Assembly (NCBI GenBank): GCA_016223165.1
Contig: JACRPO010000009.1
Span: 1,054,001-1,118,000 of the forward strand
From: Burkholderiales bacterium
GTDB taxonomy: Bacteria > Pseudomonadota > Gammaproteobacteria > Burkholderiales > Burkholderiaceae_C
Length of the DNA stretch: 64,000 nucleotides
Direction of reading: 5' to 3'
The translations under genes and the position numbers were made by a program. Below the pieces are notes generated by a model, which worked only from the letters and a program-made list of their open reading frames with translations, ran no database searches and was not told the origin of the DNA. Every line of letters starts with the position of its first letter. Position 1 is the first letter of the stretch. Below, piece after piece: positions 45,091 through 59,053 of this stretch.

Positions 45091-46275
45091 GTGAGCGCCG
45101 GCCGCGACGCCGCCGGGCTCGCACCCTGGGCCTGCCGGCCAGGGCGCAGCCGCGGGCGCCGCTTTGCGGAGCCGCCCGCCCCCACGCGCGACGAGCATCA
45201 GCGCGACCGCGACCGCATCGTTCACAGCACCGCCTTCCGGCGGCTCGTCTACAAGACGCAGGTCTTCGTCAACCACGAAGGCGACCTGTTCCGCACGCGG
45301 CTCACGCACTCGCTCGAGGTCGCCCAGGTGGCTCGCTCGGCCGCGCGCGAGCTGCGCCTGAACGAAGACCTCGTCGAGGCCATTGCGCTCGCGCACGACC
45401 TCGGCCACACGCCTTTCGGGCACGCCGGGCAGGATGCGCTGCACGCCTGCATGGCCGCGCACGGCGGCTTCGAGCACAACCTGCAAAGCTTGCGCGTCGT
45501 TGACCGGCTGGAGCAGCGCTACTTCGCGTTCGACGGTCTCAACCTCAGCTTCGAGGCACGCGAAGGCATCCTCAAGCATTGCTCGCGCCGCAATGCGCTG
45601 CGCCTGTGCGCGGTGGAACCCGACGGGCCCGCACGGCGCTTCGTCGACGGCGGCCAGCCCAGCCTCGAGGCGCAGCTCGTCAACCTGGCCGACGAGATCG
45701 CCTATTGCACGCACGACATCGACGACGGCTTGCGCTCGGGTCTGTTGCAGCCCGCGCAGCTCGAGGCCGTGCCCTTGTTCGCACGCTGGCACGAGGTCGC
45801 GCTCGATGCCGGCCAGGCCAGCAGCCTGGCCGCCGCCGCACCCGTACAGCCCGGCCGAAGGCTCGTGTTCGAGACGCTGCGCCGGCTGCTGGCGGCGCTC
45901 ATCGCCGATGTCGTTCAGGCCACCGAGGCCGCCCTGGCCGCCGCCCGGCCCGGCGACGTCGAGGCCGTGCGGCGAAGCGCCGCGCTGGTGTCGTTCTCGC
46001 TGCACCAGCGCGAGGAGGTCGATGCGCTCAAGCACTTCCTCTTCGGCGCCTTGTACCGGCACGCACAGGTCACGCAGACCACGTCGCTGGCGCAGCAGGT
46101 GATCACCGAGCTCTTCGAGGCCTATCGCGCACGCCCGCAAGAGATGCCGGCCGACTTCGCGGCCACCGACGACGTGCCGCGCGCAGTGGCTGACTACATC
46201 GCCGGCATGACCGACCGCTTTGCATTGCGCGAGCACGAGCGGCTCACCGGGCGCCGGGTCTTCGCCGACCTCTGA
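45091..46275 (+). CDS. dgt: Deoxyguanosinetriphosphate triphosphohydrolase-like protein
   Basis: A 394-residue HD-domain dNTP triphosphohydrolase of the Dgt type 2 family, cleaving dNTPs to deoxynucleosides and triphosphate. Conserved elements are RDRDRIVHSTAFRRLVYKTQVF, the HD motif ligands in RTRLTHSLEVAQVAR and AIALAHDLGHTPFGHAG, GGFEHNLQSLRVVD, and NLADEIAYCTHDIDDGL. It starts at GTG 45091, 10 bases after aroB, and is followed after two bases by the RAYT-like gene. The aroK-aroB-dgt order is common in betaproteobacteria. Confidence 0.95.
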   Translation: MSAGRDAAGLAPWACRPGRSRGRRFAEPPAPTRDEHQRDRDRIVHSTAFRRLVYKTQVFVNHEGDLFRTRLTHSLEVAQVARSAARELRLNEDLVEAIALAHDLGHTPFGHAGQDALHACMAAHGGFEHNLQSLRVVDRLEQRYFAFDGLNLSFEAREGILKHCSRRNALRLCAVEPDGPARRFVDGGQPSLEAQLVNLADEIAYCTHDIDDGLRSGLLQPAQLEAVPLFARWHEVALDAGQASSLAAAAPVQPGRRLVFETLRRLLAALIADVVQATEAALAAARPGDVEAVRRSAALVSFSLHQREEVDALKHFLFGALYRHAQVTQTTSLAQQVITELFEAYRARPQEMPADFAATDDVPRAVADYIAGMTDRFALREHERLTGRRVFADL

Positions 46276-46277
46276 CG

Positions 46278-46937
46278 ATGGCGCGACAGCATCGCCTGGT
46301 GATCCCCGGCCTGGCGCACCTCGTGTCGCTGCCGGCGCTGGCCGGGCTGCAGCCGTTTCCGACGCCGGACGATCGCACGCGTTTCCTGGCCATCCTGCGT
46401 GACGCCGCAGCAGCCCAGGCCATGCCGGTCCATGCCTATGCGCTGCTGCCGGGCGAGTTGCGCACCCTGGTCACGCCGCCCACCGATGCCGCACTGTCAC
46501 GCTGGGTGCAGGCCATCGGCCGGCGTTATGTGAGCGCCTACAACCGCCACCACGCGCGGTCCGGAACGCTTTGGGCGGGGCGCTTTCGCAGCGCACCCAT
46601 CGAACCGGGACTCTGGACCCTGCGTGCGCTGCGCTTCGTCGACGGCGCCGCCGAGCGCGATGTCACGAGTGCCGCGCACCGCTGCGGCGGCAGGCGCGAC
46701 GGCACCCTCGTCGACCCGCAGGAGTACTGGTCGCTGGGCAACACGCCGTTCGAGCGCGAGAGCGCCTATGCGAGCCTGCTCGCCGAGCCGCTGCCGGACC
46801 CTCAGGTGGCGCGGTTGCGACGCTGCCTCACGGGGGGCTGGGTCTGCGGCGACGAGGCGTTCGTTCGCCGGCTGGCCGCCTTCGACGGGCCTCGGATCGC
46901 CCCCCGTCCTCGCGGGCGGCCCGCGCGCCGCACCTGA
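46278..46937 (+). CDS. Degenerate REP-associated tyrosine transposase-like (Transposase_17) protein
   Basis: A 219-residue relative of RAYT/TnpA-REP proteins (COG1943). Family features: the N-terminus MARQHRLVIPGLAHLVSLP, VHAYALLPGELRTLVTPP, QAIGRRYVSAYNRHHARSGTLWAGRFRSAPI with the usual tyrosine, and LGNTPFERESAYASLL. The HUH metal motif, normally NHVHLL-like after the LxP segment, is GELRTL here, so both histidines are gone and nuclease activity is unlikely. The reading frame is intact and starts two bases after the dgt stop, implying co-translation and domestication rather than recent decay. Function is unknown. RAYT-type boxes lie just downstream. Confidence 0.82.
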   Translation: MARQHRLVIPGLAHLVSLPALAGLQPFPTPDDRTRFLAILRDAAAAQAMPVHAYALLPGELRTLVTPPTDAALSRWVQAIGRRYVSAYNRHHARSGTLWAGRFRSAPIEPGLWTLRALRFVDGAAERDVTSAAHRCGGRRDGTLVDPQEYWSLGNTPFERESAYASLLAEPLPDPQVARLRRCLTGGWVCGDEAFVRRLAAFDGPRIAPRPRGRPARRT

Positions 46938-46989
46938 AGGGGCCCGGCGCCCGGCCGGGACCGTCCGACTCGGTGCCACAGGTCCACCC

Positions 46990-47080
46990 GAAGTACGCAT
47001 TCGGTGCGGTGATGTGTCCCTACTTAATTCGTCGATCGATCTCTAGCGGCTGCATTTATGTTCTGACCCTATTTCAAAAC
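46990..47080. repeat. RAYT-associated sequence boxes downstream of the transposase-like gene
   Basis: This AT-richer stretch between the RAYT-like gene and gltB has two related boxes, both read on the minus strand: AAGTAGGGACACAT (47025-47012) and GAAATAGGGTCAGAACAT (47075-47058). They share TAGGG[A/T]CA. Similar GGGTCAGA and GGGGACA boxes are commonly found beside RAYT genes in proteobacteria (general knowledge). The stretch probably is the remnant of the element's non-coding part. Confidence 0.6.
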
Positions 47081-47147
47081 GATTGCCCCGATTGTTGCGC
47101 TGCGATAGCCTTCGGCGTCGAGGCGCCATGACGCCCTGGAGCTCTTC

Positions 47148-51962
<4,815 letters not shown>

Positions 51963-52042
51963 TGAAGTAGTGTGTAGCGAGTGGTGCGCGCCGCGCCGCT
52001 CGCAACGCACAGATCGAACGAGCGTCTCACTGGAACACGACG

Positions 52043-53599
52043 ATGGGCAAGGTCACCGGCTTCCTCGAATACGAACGCCTCGAAGAAGGCTACGAACCCG
52101 TGCAGTTGCGGCTGAAGAACTGGCAGGAGTTCGTCATCGGCCTCAATGCCGAGCAGGCCAAGCAGCAGGGCGCGCGTTGCATGGACTGCGGCACGCCGTT
52201 CTGCACGAGCGGCTGCCCGGTGAACAACATCATTCCGGACTTCAACGACCTCGTGTATCGCGGCAGCGCGGCCGACTGGGCCGCCGCGATCGAGGTGCTG
52301 CACCAGACCAACAACTTCCCGGAGTTCACCGGCCGCGTCTGCCCTGCGCCCTGCGAGGCCGCCTGCACGCTCAACATCAACGACGACGCGGTCGGCATCA
52401 AGAGCATCGAGCACGCCATCATCGACCGCGCCTGGGCCGAGGGCTGGGTGAAGCCGAAGCCGGCGGCGGTGAAGACGGGCAGGAAGGTGGCCGTCGTCGG
52501 CAGCGGCCCTGCGGGCCTGGCGGCTGCGCAGCAGCTCGCGCGCGCCGGCCACGCCGTGACCCTCTTCGAGAAGAACAGCCGCATCGGTGGCCTGCTGCGC
52601 TACGGCATCCCGGACTTCAAGATGGAGAAGAGCCACATCGACCGCCGCATCGAGCAGATGAAGGCCGAAGGCGTGCTCTTCCGCCCTGGCGTGCTGGTCG
52701 GCACGCTCGTCGGCAAGGACGGCAAGGAGCCCAAGGTCACCAGCGACGCCAAGGAGACCGTGAGCGCAGAGCAGCTGCGAGCCGAGTTCGATGCCGTGCT
52801 GCTGACCGGCGGCGCCGAGGCCTCGCGCGACCTGCCCGTGCCCGGCCGCGAGCTCGACGGCGTGCACTTCGCGATGGAGTTCCTGCCCCATCAGAACAAG
52901 GTCGTGGCCGGCGACAAGCTGCCATCGGGATCGTCGGGCTCGTCGGCCGCGTCGGCCGCATCGGCCAAGAGGGGCCAGATCATGGCCACCGGCAAGCACG
53001 TCATCGTCATCGGCGGCGGCGACACCGGCAGCGACTGCGTCGGCACCAGCAACCGCCACGGTGCCGCCAGCGTCACGCAGTTCGAGCTGATGCCGATGCC
53101 GCCCGAGCAGGAGGACAAGCCCCTCGTGTGGCCCTACTGGCCGGTGAAGCTGCGCACCAGCTCCAGCCACGAGGAAGGCTGCGATCGCACCTTCGCCATC
53201 GCCACCAAGGAATTCATCGCCGCCAGTGACAAGAAGGGCAAGGAGAAGGGGCGCGTCGGCGCGCTGAAGACCGTGCAGGTGCAGTGGCAGGCCGGCAAGA
53301 TGATCGAGGTCGCCGGCACTGAGAAGGAATGGAAGGCCGACCTCGTGCTGCTCGCGATGGGCTTCGTCGGCCCCGTCGGCGCCGTGCTCGAGGCCTTCAA
53401 CGTCGAGAAGGACGGCCGCGGCAACGCCAAGGCGCATACCGAAGCCGAGGGCGGCTACCGCACCAACGTCGACAAGGTCTTCGCCGCCGGCGACATGCGG
53501 CGCGGCCAGAGCCTCGTGGTGTGGGCCATCCGCGAAGGCCGGCAGGCCGCGCGCGCCGTCGACGAATACCTCATGGGCAGCTCGACGCTGCCGCGCTGA
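52043..53599 (+). CDS. gltD: Glutamate synthase (NADPH) small subunit
   Basis: A 518-residue beta subunit that passes electrons from NADPH through FAD to GltB. N-terminal Fe-S cysteines are in [19 protein letters not shown] and [12 protein letters not shown]. The FAD motif is [21 protein letters not shown] and the NADPH motif is [17 protein letters not shown]. The C-terminal FAD motif is [18 protein letters not shown]. Between the FAD and NADPH domains (about residues 293-312) there is a low-complexity [14 protein letters not shown] insert encoded by gtcgg-type micro-repeats (52924-52966). It is longer than the roughly 480-residue norm. Confidence 0.97.
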   Translation: MGKVTGFLEYERLEEGYEPVQLRLKNWQEFVIGLNAEQAKQQGARCMDCGTPFCTSGCPVNNIIPDFNDLVYRGSAADWAAAIEVLHQTNNFPEFTGRVCPAPCEAACTLNINDDAVGIKSIEHAIIDRAWAEGWVKPKPAAVKTGRKVAVVGSGPAGLAAAQQLARAGHAVTLFEKNSRIGGLLRYGIPDFKMEKSHIDRRIEQMKAEGVLFRPGVLVGTLVGKDGKEPKVTSDAKETVSAEQLRAEFDAVLLTGGAEASRDLPVPGRELDGVHFAMEFLPHQNKVVAGDKLPSGSSGSSAASAASAKRGQIMATGKHVIVIGGGDTGSDCVGTSNRHGAASVTQFELMPMPPEQEDKPLVWPYWPVKLRTSSSHEEGCDRTFAIATKEFIAASDKKGKEKGRVGALKTVQVQWQAGKMIEVAGTEKEWKADLVLLAMGFVGPVGAVLEAFNVEKDGRGNAKAHTEAEGGYRTNVDKVFAAGDMRRGQSLVVWAIREGRQAARAVDEYLMGSSTLPR

Positions 53600-53615
53600 G
53601 GCCGCTTCAGCCGCT

Positions 53616-54746
53616 TCAGCCGCCCTTCCACGTGAAGGGAAACAGGAGCTGCCGCCAGAACCCCCTGGGCACGTAGTCGCCGAGCACGCCGTACTCGGCC
53701 GGCCACTCGCGATCGCTCTGCACCGCGGTGCCGAAGAGGTGGTCGAGGAAGGCGAAGTGCGCCGCGTAGTTCCTGTCCAGCGCCTCCTTGTCCTGCGCGT
53801 GGTGCCAGTGGTGGAAGTTGGGGGTCACGATGACGTAGCGCAGCGGCCCCAGCCGCACGCTGACGTTGGCGTGGTTGAACACCGCCTGGAAGCCGACGAT
53901 GACGATGTAGGCGTCGATCACCTCCTTGCCGAAGCCGAGCACGAAGATCGGCGCCAGCACGAGCGTGCGTGTGATCAGCAGCTCCAGGATGTGCTGGCGC
54001 GAGCCGGCCAGCCAGTCCATGCTCTTCACGCTGTGGTGCACGGCATGCAGCCGCCAGAGCGACGGCACCTCGTGGTAGGCGCGGTGCGTCCAGTACTGCA
54101 CGAGGTCGGCAACGAGGACGATGAGGAAGAGCGCGACGAAGAACGGCAGGTCGCGCACCCAGGCCTGCAGGCCGTCCTTCACGGCCCAGCCGAAGAGCTT
54201 GTGCACCATCAGGTTGGTCGCCAGCAGCACGAAGCCGACGATCATGTGGTTGACGAGGAAGTGGTGGAAGTCCGTCTGCCACTCGTCGCGGAAGACCGGC
54301 TGCCCGCGGCGCAGCGGGAAGAGTTTCTCGATGAAGACGAAGAGCAGCGTCGAGCCGAGCAGGTCGAGGATGAACCAGTCCAGGCCGACGTACGGCGTGC
54401 CATCGGGGAAGGCCGGGTCCACCTCGACCTTGTGGCCGCCGAGCGCCAGCGCCAGGCCGATGAGGACGAAAGTCCCGGCCGAGAGCCAGCGCACGCGGCC
54501 GAACACCATGTTGAACAGCGCCACGGCACCGGCGAACACCAGCGACCAGTACAGCAGCTGGCGCATCAGCGCCACGTCGTAGCTCCTGCGCAGCTGCGGC
54601 GTGGTCAGGTACTCGGGGAAGTGGAACGCCAGCACGCCGAGGAAGCAGAGCACCGCCAGCGACAGGGCGACCACGCCCGAGGCGAGCCCGCGGCCGGCGC
54701 GGATCTCGCCATGCGACTCGCTCAGCCTGTTCAGTTTTTCCAGCAT
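53616..54746 (-). CDS. Sterol desaturase / fatty-acid hydroxylase family membrane protein
   Basis: A 376-residue integral membrane di-iron oxygenase-like protein. The histidine boxes of the fatty-acid hydroxylase superfamily are present: DFHHFLVNH (about residue 158), [11 protein letters not shown] (about 215), HAVHHS (about 232) and [10 protein letters not shown] (about 310). Six or so membrane helices are seen, including [17 protein letters not shown] and [17 protein letters not shown]. The lipid substrate is unknown; in bacteria such proteins act on sterol-, hopanoid- or ornithine-lipid-type substrates. It converges on gltD with 16 bp between stops and is divergent from mlaF. Confidence 0.9.
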   Translation of the reverse strand: MLEKLNRLSESHGEIRAGRGLASGVVALSLAVLCFLGVLAFHFPEYLTTPQLRRSYDVALMRQLLYWSLVFAGAVALFNMVFGRVRWLSAGTFVLIGLALALGGHKVEVDPAFPDGTPYVGLDWFILDLLGSTLLFVFIEKLFPLRRGQPVFRDEWQTDFHHFLVNHMIVGFVLLATNLMVHKLFGWAVKDGLQAWVRDLPFFVALFLIVLVADLVQYWTHRAYHEVPSLWRLHAVHHSVKSMDWLAGSRQHILELLITRTLVLAPIFVLGFGKEVIDAYIVIVGFQAVFNHANVSVRLGPLRYVIVTPNFHHWHHAQDKEALDRNYAAHFAFLDHLFGTAVQSDREWPAEYGVLGDYVPRGFWRQLLFPFTWKGG

Positions 54747-54907
54747 CTTCGGGGTCCTTCGGGGGCTGGGGCCGGATTATCGGCAGCACCGGCGCGCCAC
54801 CCGGCGCGCCGCAAGCCCACTTCGAGGGCCGGCCTGTGCGCCGATGTGCCCTATGCCAGAATCCGCGCAATTTCGTGCCTCGCCCGCCGTCCTGGGGCCT
54901 GCGTCGC

Positions 54908-55753
54908 TTGAACCAAGAGAAGAAGTCAGACGACACCCTCATCGAGATCGACCGCGTCACGTTCGGCTACGACTCGAGCCGGCTGATCCTCAACGACATC
55001 TCGCTGAAGTTCCCGCGCGGCAAGATCACCGCCATCCTGGGCGGCAGCGGCTGCGGCAAGACGACGTTGATGCGGCTGATCGCCGGTGTGCACGGTGTCA
55101 ATGCCGGCCGCGTCGTCTTCGATGGCGAGGTGCTCAACCACCGCGACCAGGCGCAGATGTTCCGCCTGCGCCGGCGCCTGGGCATGCTGTTCCAGTTCGG
55201 CGCCCTGTTCACCGACCTCTCGGTCTTCGACAACGTCGCCTTTCCGCTGCGCGAGCACACCGACCTGCCCGAGCCGCTGATCCGCGACATCGTGCTGATG
55301 AAGCTCAACGCGGTGGGCCTGCGTGGCGCCGCGAGTCTGCGCATCAGCGAGGTCTCGGGCGGCATGGCGCGGCGCATCGCGCTCGCCCGCGCCATCGCGC
55401 TCGACCCCGAACTCATCATGTACGACGAGCCCTTCGCCGGCCTCGACCTCATCAGCATGGGCGTGGCCGCCAAGCTCATCCGCACGCTCAACGACGTCAC
55501 CGGCTCGACCTCGCTCGTCGTCAGCCACGACGTGCCCGAGTGCATGGCCATCAGCGACTACGTGGTGCTGATGGCGGTGGGCGGGCGCATCGTCGCGCAC
55601 GGTTCACCGAAGGAGCTGATGGAGAGCGCCGATCCGGAGACGCGCCAGTTCACGCGCGGCGAGCCCGACGGCCCGGTGAAGTTCCACTACCCGGCGCCCG
55701 ACATGGCCGTCGACTTCGGCGTGCAGGGCCCGGCGCCGGAGGGGATGCGCTGA
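54908..55753 (+). CDS. mlaF: Phospholipid ABC transporter ATP-binding protein MlaF
   Basis: A 281-residue ATPase of the Mla retrograde phospholipid transport system. Walker A is [13 protein letters not shown], the Q-loop is [17 protein letters not shown], the signature is [16 protein letters not shown] and Walker B is [12 protein letters not shown], followed by the Mla-typical [11 protein letters not shown]; the switch His is in VVSHDVPE. There is no ATG near the family N-terminus; TTG 54908 ([22 protein letters not shown]) fits best, with an in-frame GTG at 54836 as alternative. It is the first gene of mlaFEDACB. The stop overlaps mlaE (TGATG). Confidence 0.94.
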   Translation: MNQEKKSDDTLIEIDRVTFGYDSSRLILNDISLKFPRGKITAILGGSGCGKTTLMRLIAGVHGVNAGRVVFDGEVLNHRDQAQMFRLRRRLGMLFQFGALFTDLSVFDNVAFPLREHTDLPEPLIRDIVLMKLNAVGLRGAASLRISEVSGGMARRIALARAIALDPELIMYDEPFAGLDLISMGVAAKLIRTLNDVTGSTSLVVSHDVPECMAISDYVVLMAVGGRIVAHGSPKELMESADPETRQFTRGEPDGPVKFHYPAPDMAVDFGVQGPAPEGMR

Positions 55754-56532
55754 TGGACATGGTCGCCCGCATCGGCGCCGTCGCGCTCGACCAGCTGCGC
55801 GGCTGGGGGCACGCCAGCTTCTTCTTCTACGAGCTGCTGCGCGCCATACCGCCGGCGATGCGCCGCTTCTACCTGGTCGTGGTGCAGGTGCACGCCATCG
55901 GCAACCGCTCGCTCGTCATCATCCTGTCCTCCGGCATGGCGGTCGGCTTCGTGCTCGCGCTGCAGATGTACTACGCGCTCGTGCGCTACGGCGCCGCCGA
56001 GAGCCTGGGGCTGGTCGTCAACCTGTCGCTCGTGCGCGAGCTCGGGCCGGTGGTCACCGCGCTGCTGTTCGCCGGACGCGCCGGCACGTCGCTCACGGCC
56101 GAGATCGGCCTCATGAAGGCCGGCGAGCAACTCGCCGCGCTCGAGCTGATGGCCATCGACCCCAAGCAGCGGGTGCTCGCGCCGCGGCTCGTGGCCGGCA
56201 TCGTCTCCATGCCCATCCTGGCCGTGCTGTTTTCGGCCATTGGCATCCTCGGCGCTTGGGTGGTGGCGGTGCTGCTGATCGGCGTGGACGGCGGCAACTT
56301 CTGGTCGATCATGCAGACGGGCGTCGACGTGGGGCGCGACGTCGGCAACGGCATCGTCAAGTCGATGGTCTTCGGCGTCATCTGCACCGTCGTCGCGCTG
56401 TACCAGGGCTACGAGACCGAGGCGACGCCCGAGGGCGTGGCCTATGCGACGACCCGCACGGTCGTGATCTCGTCGCTGTGGATCCTCGGCATGGACTTCA
56501 TCCTCACCGCACTGATGTTCTCGACGCCTTGA
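55753..56532 (+). CDS. mlaE: Phospholipid ABC transporter permease MlaE
   Basis: A 259-residue permease of the MlaE/TrbB family with about five to six membrane helices. Conserved segments include RFYLVVVQVHAIGNRSLVIILSSGMAVGFVLALQ, VNLSLVRELGPVVTALLFAGRAGTSLTAEIG (the coupling/elbow region typical of MlaE) and the C-terminal EGVAYATTRTVVISSLWILGMDFILTALMF. The ATG at 55753 overlaps the mlaF stop. Confidence 0.96.
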   Translation: MDMVARIGAVALDQLRGWGHASFFFYELLRAIPPAMRRFYLVVVQVHAIGNRSLVIILSSGMAVGFVLALQMYYALVRYGAAESLGLVVNLSLVRELGPVVTALLFAGRAGTSLTAEIGLMKAGEQLAALELMAIDPKQRVLAPRLVAGIVSMPILAVLFSAIGILGAWVVAVLLIGVDGGNFWSIMQTGVDVGRDVGNGIVKSMVFGVICTVVALYQGYETEATPEGVAYATTRTVVISSLWILGMDFILTALMFSTP

Positions 56533-56577
56533 ACTGCGCGTGCCAGGACCGGGAGCAAACAATCATGGGAAGAAATC

Positions 56578-57096
56578 ATGGGTAGGCGAGGCATCGAGAC
56601 CTTGGTCGGATCGTTCGTGCTGCTGGGCATGCTCGGCCTCGTCTTCCTGGCGATGAAGGCGGCCAACCTCGGCAACGTGGGCGGTGGCGACACCTATGCG
56701 CTGCTGGCACGCTTCGACAACATCGGCGGCCTCAAGCCGCGCGCGCCCGTGCGCACGGCCGGCGTCGTGGTCGGCCGCGTCAGGGCGATCAGCCTCGACC
56801 CGAAGTCGTACCAGGGCGTGGTGATCATGGAGATCGAGCGCGGCTACCGCTTCCCGAAGGACACCGCGGCGAAGATCCTCACTGCCGGCCTGCTCGGCGA
56901 CCAGTACGTCGGCCTCGAGCCCGGCGGCGACGACAAGGACCTCGCCGCCGGCGAAACGCTCGCGCAGACTCAGAGCGCCGTGGTGCTCGAAAACCTCATC
57001 GGCCAGTTCCTCACCGGCAAGGCCTCCGATGCGGGCAACGCCGGCAACAACGGCGCCGCTGCGCCCGCGCCCGCCGCCTCGGAGCCGAAGAAGTGA
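56578..57096 (+). CDS. mlaD: Phospholipid transport MCE-domain protein MlaD
   Basis: A 172-residue inner-membrane-anchored MCE protein that forms the hexameric lipid ring on MlaFE. An N-terminal helix (about residues 8-27, LVGSFVLLGMLGLVFLAMKAA) is followed by the MCE domain with YALLARFDNIGGLKPRAPVRTAGVVVGRV and ILTAGLLGDQYVGLEPGG. The tail is Ala/Gly/Asn-rich. It lies 45 bp after mlaE, and the stop overlaps mlaA (GTGA). Confidence 0.96.
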   Translation: MGRRGIETLVGSFVLLGMLGLVFLAMKAANLGNVGGGDTYALLARFDNIGGLKPRAPVRTAGVVVGRVRAISLDPKSYQGVVIMEIERGYRFPKDTAAKILTAGLLGDQYVGLEPGGDDKDLAAGETLAQTQSAVVLENLIGQFLTGKASDAGNAGNNGAAAPAPAASEPKK

Positions 57097-57887
57097 TCCG
57101 TTCCCGCAGCCGCGCATGGTTGGGCGCGCTCGGCGTGTGGGCGGCCTTGCTCGTCGCCGGCTGCGCTTCGGCGCCGCCCGCACCGGGGGCGCCGCCGGTC
57201 GGCACCCACCCGGCCGACCCCTGGGAAGCCTTCAACCGCAAGGTCTTCGCGTTCAACGATGCGCTCGACCAGGCCGTCCTGAAGCCCGTGGCCCTGGCCT
57301 ATCGCGACAACGTGCCCGAGCTCGTCCGCCGCGGTGTCGGCAACGTGCTCGGGAACATCGGCGACGCCTGGTCGGCCGTCAACCACCTGCTGCAAGGCAA
57401 GCTCGAGTCGGGCCTGAACATGGGCACGCGCTTCTTCGTCAACACCTTCGTCGGCCTCGGCGGCCTGCTCGACCCCGCCAGCGAGATGCAGCTCACGCGC
57501 CACTCCGAGGACTTCGGCCAGACACTGGGCAAGTGGGGCGTGGGCCCGGGCCCGTACATCGTGTGGCCCCTCTTCGGCCCGCGCACGGTGCGCGACTCCT
57601 TCGGCACCCTCGTCGACATGCCGTTCGAGCCGAGCCGCCTGCCCGCCACCGAAACCGGCCGCTACGCCACCGCGGCGCTGGCCGTGGTCCATTCACGCAC
57701 CAACCTGCTCGCGGCCGGCGACCTGCTCGACCGCGTGGCGCTCGATCGCTACACCTTCCTGCGCGATGCCTATCTGCAGCGCCGGCAGGACGCCGTCTAC
57801 GACGGTGCGCCGCCGATGGAAACCTTCGACGACGAACCGGAAGACGGCAAGGCCCCCGACGCCAAGGACGCCAAGCCCAAGAAATGA
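57093..57887 (+). CDS. mlaA: Outer-membrane lipid-asymmetry lipoprotein MlaA (VacJ)
   Basis: A 264-residue outer-membrane lipoprotein that removes misplaced phospholipids from the outer leaflet. The lipobox is ALLVAGC, then the VacJ motifs DPWEAFNRKVFAFNDALDQAVLKPVA, RRGVGNVLGNIGDAWSAVNHLLQGK, RFFVNTFVGLGGLLDPASEM and GPGPYIVWPLFGPRTVRDSFG. The C-terminus is Asp/Lys-rich. The GTG start overlaps mlaD. Having mlaA inside the mla operon is common in betaproteobacteria, unlike E. coli where vacJ stands alone. Confidence 0.97.
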   Translation: MIRSRSRAWLGALGVWAALLVAGCASAPPAPGAPPVGTHPADPWEAFNRKVFAFNDALDQAVLKPVALAYRDNVPELVRRGVGNVLGNIGDAWSAVNHLLQGKLESGLNMGTRFFVNTFVGLGGLLDPASEMQLTRHSEDFGQTLGKWGVGPGPYIVWPLFGPRTVRDSFGTLVDMPFEPSRLPATETGRYATAALAVVHSRTNLLAAGDLLDRVALDRYTFLRDAYLQRRQDAVYDGAPPMETFDDEPEDGKAPDAKDAKPKK

Positions 57888-58011
57888 CAGCCAACGCGGG
57901 AGATGTCCCCCAAAGGTCGGGCCGCGCAGGTGAACCCGCAGTGAACCCGCAACACGGCCCTCGCGTTAACTGGCTTGCGACCCCACCGGTCGCCCGTGAA
58001 AGGAACACTCC

Positions 58012-58680
58012 GTGAAGAGACTTTTCTCCACCGCTGCCCTCGTCGCCCGTTCGCTGGCGCAGCTGATGCCGCTGGTCGCCGTGGCCGTGCTCGCCACGCC
58101 GGCCCCGGCGCGCGCGCAGCAGGCCGCCGGGCCCGATGCGCTCGTGCGCCAGATCTCCACCGAGGTCATCGACAGCGTCAAGTCCGACAAGGCCATCCAG
58201 GCCGGCGACATCAACAAGATCCTCTCGCTCGTCGACACCAAGGTCATGCCGAGCGTCAACTTCGAAGTCGTCACGCGCAGCGCCGTTGGCCCGAAGTGGC
58301 GTGAAGCCACGCCCGAACAGCGCACCAAGCTGCAAAGCGAATTCAAGACGCTGCTCGTGCGCGTCTACGCCGGCGCGCTGACGCAGATCCGCGACCAGAA
58401 GGTCGAGATCACGCGCACGGCGCCGGTGCAAAGCAGCACGCAGGTCGTCGTGCAGAGCGAGGTGCGCGGCACGGGCGAGCCGATCAAGCTCGACTACCGC
58501 CTCGACAAGTTTTCCGACGCCTGGAAGATCATCGACGTCAACGTCGGCGGCATCTGGCTCGTGCAGAGCTACCGTTCGCAGTTCGCACAGGTGCTCGGCG
58601 GCAGCGGCGGCATCGACGCGCTCATCACACGCCTCGTCGAGCAGAACAAGACGGCCGGGGGCCCCAAGAAGACCACATGA
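58012..58680 (+). CDS. mlaC: Periplasmic phospholipid-binding protein MlaC
   Basis: A 222-residue soluble periplasmic carrier that shuttles phospholipids between MlaA and MlaFEDB. The signal peptide ends near APARA|QQAAG. Family motifs are VMPSVNFEVVTRSAVGPKWREATPEQR, FKTLLVRVYAGAL and YRLDKFSDAWKIIDVNVGGIWLVQSYRSQFAQVL. It starts at GTG 58012 with AGGAA 6 bases upstream. There is a 124-bp gap after mlaA. Confidence 0.96.
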   Translation: MKRLFSTAALVARSLAQLMPLVAVAVLATPAPARAQQAAGPDALVRQISTEVIDSVKSDKAIQAGDINKILSLVDTKVMPSVNFEVVTRSAVGPKWREATPEQRTKLQSEFKTLLVRVYAGALTQIRDQKVEITRTAPVQSSTQVVVQSEVRGTGEPIKLDYRLDKFSDAWKIIDVNVGGIWLVQSYRSQFAQVLGGSGGIDALITRLVEQNKTAGGPKKTT

Positions 58681-58708
58681 GGCTCACCTGGAGCTCACAT
58701 CGACTCAC

Positions 58709-59053
58709 ATGGGGCCCACGATGTCCTCGCTGCAACTGCCCGCCACCGCCACCCTCGCCGAGGCCAGCACGCTCGCGCGCAGCGCCGAGCAGGCGGTGAT
58801 GCAGGGGGTGGCACCCGGCGGCGAGCGGGCGCCACTTGCCATCGATGCGAGCGCGCTGCACAGCTTCGATACCTCCGTGCTCGCCGTGCTGCTGCACGCG
58901 CGCCGGCTCGCTCTCGGTGCCGGTTGCGCTTTCGAGCTCGGTGGCGCACCCGACAAGCTCGCGCAGCTGGCCGCGCTCTACGGTGTGGCCGAGCTGCTCG
59001 GGCTGACACCGCCGTCGGCGAACTCCACGCCGGTCCGCTCGGCCGCCGCATAG
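58709..59053 (+). CDS. mlaB: STAS-domain protein MlaB
   Basis: A STAS-domain protein of about 110-114 residues that binds MlaF and supports transporter assembly. The core has LAIDASALHSFDTSVLAVLLHARRLAL, with the Ser/Thr region typical of MlaB, and a C-terminal ALYGVAELLGL. ATG 58709 and ATG 58721 (MSSLQLPAT, preceded by GGGG) are both possible. It is the last gene of mlaFEDACB. Its final 76 bases overlap the 3' end of the oppositely oriented hexR gene. Confidence 0.88.
   Translation: MGPTMSSLQLPATATLAEASTLARSAEQAVMQGVAPGGERAPLAIDASALHSFDTSVLAVLLHARRLALGAGCAFELGGAPDKLAQLAALYGVAELLGLTPPSANSTPVRSAAA

Noticed and set aside
46278-47080. Intact insertion sequence
   Set aside because: The protein lacks HUH histidines and no flanking terminal hairpins or target duplication were found, so a domesticated relic fits better.
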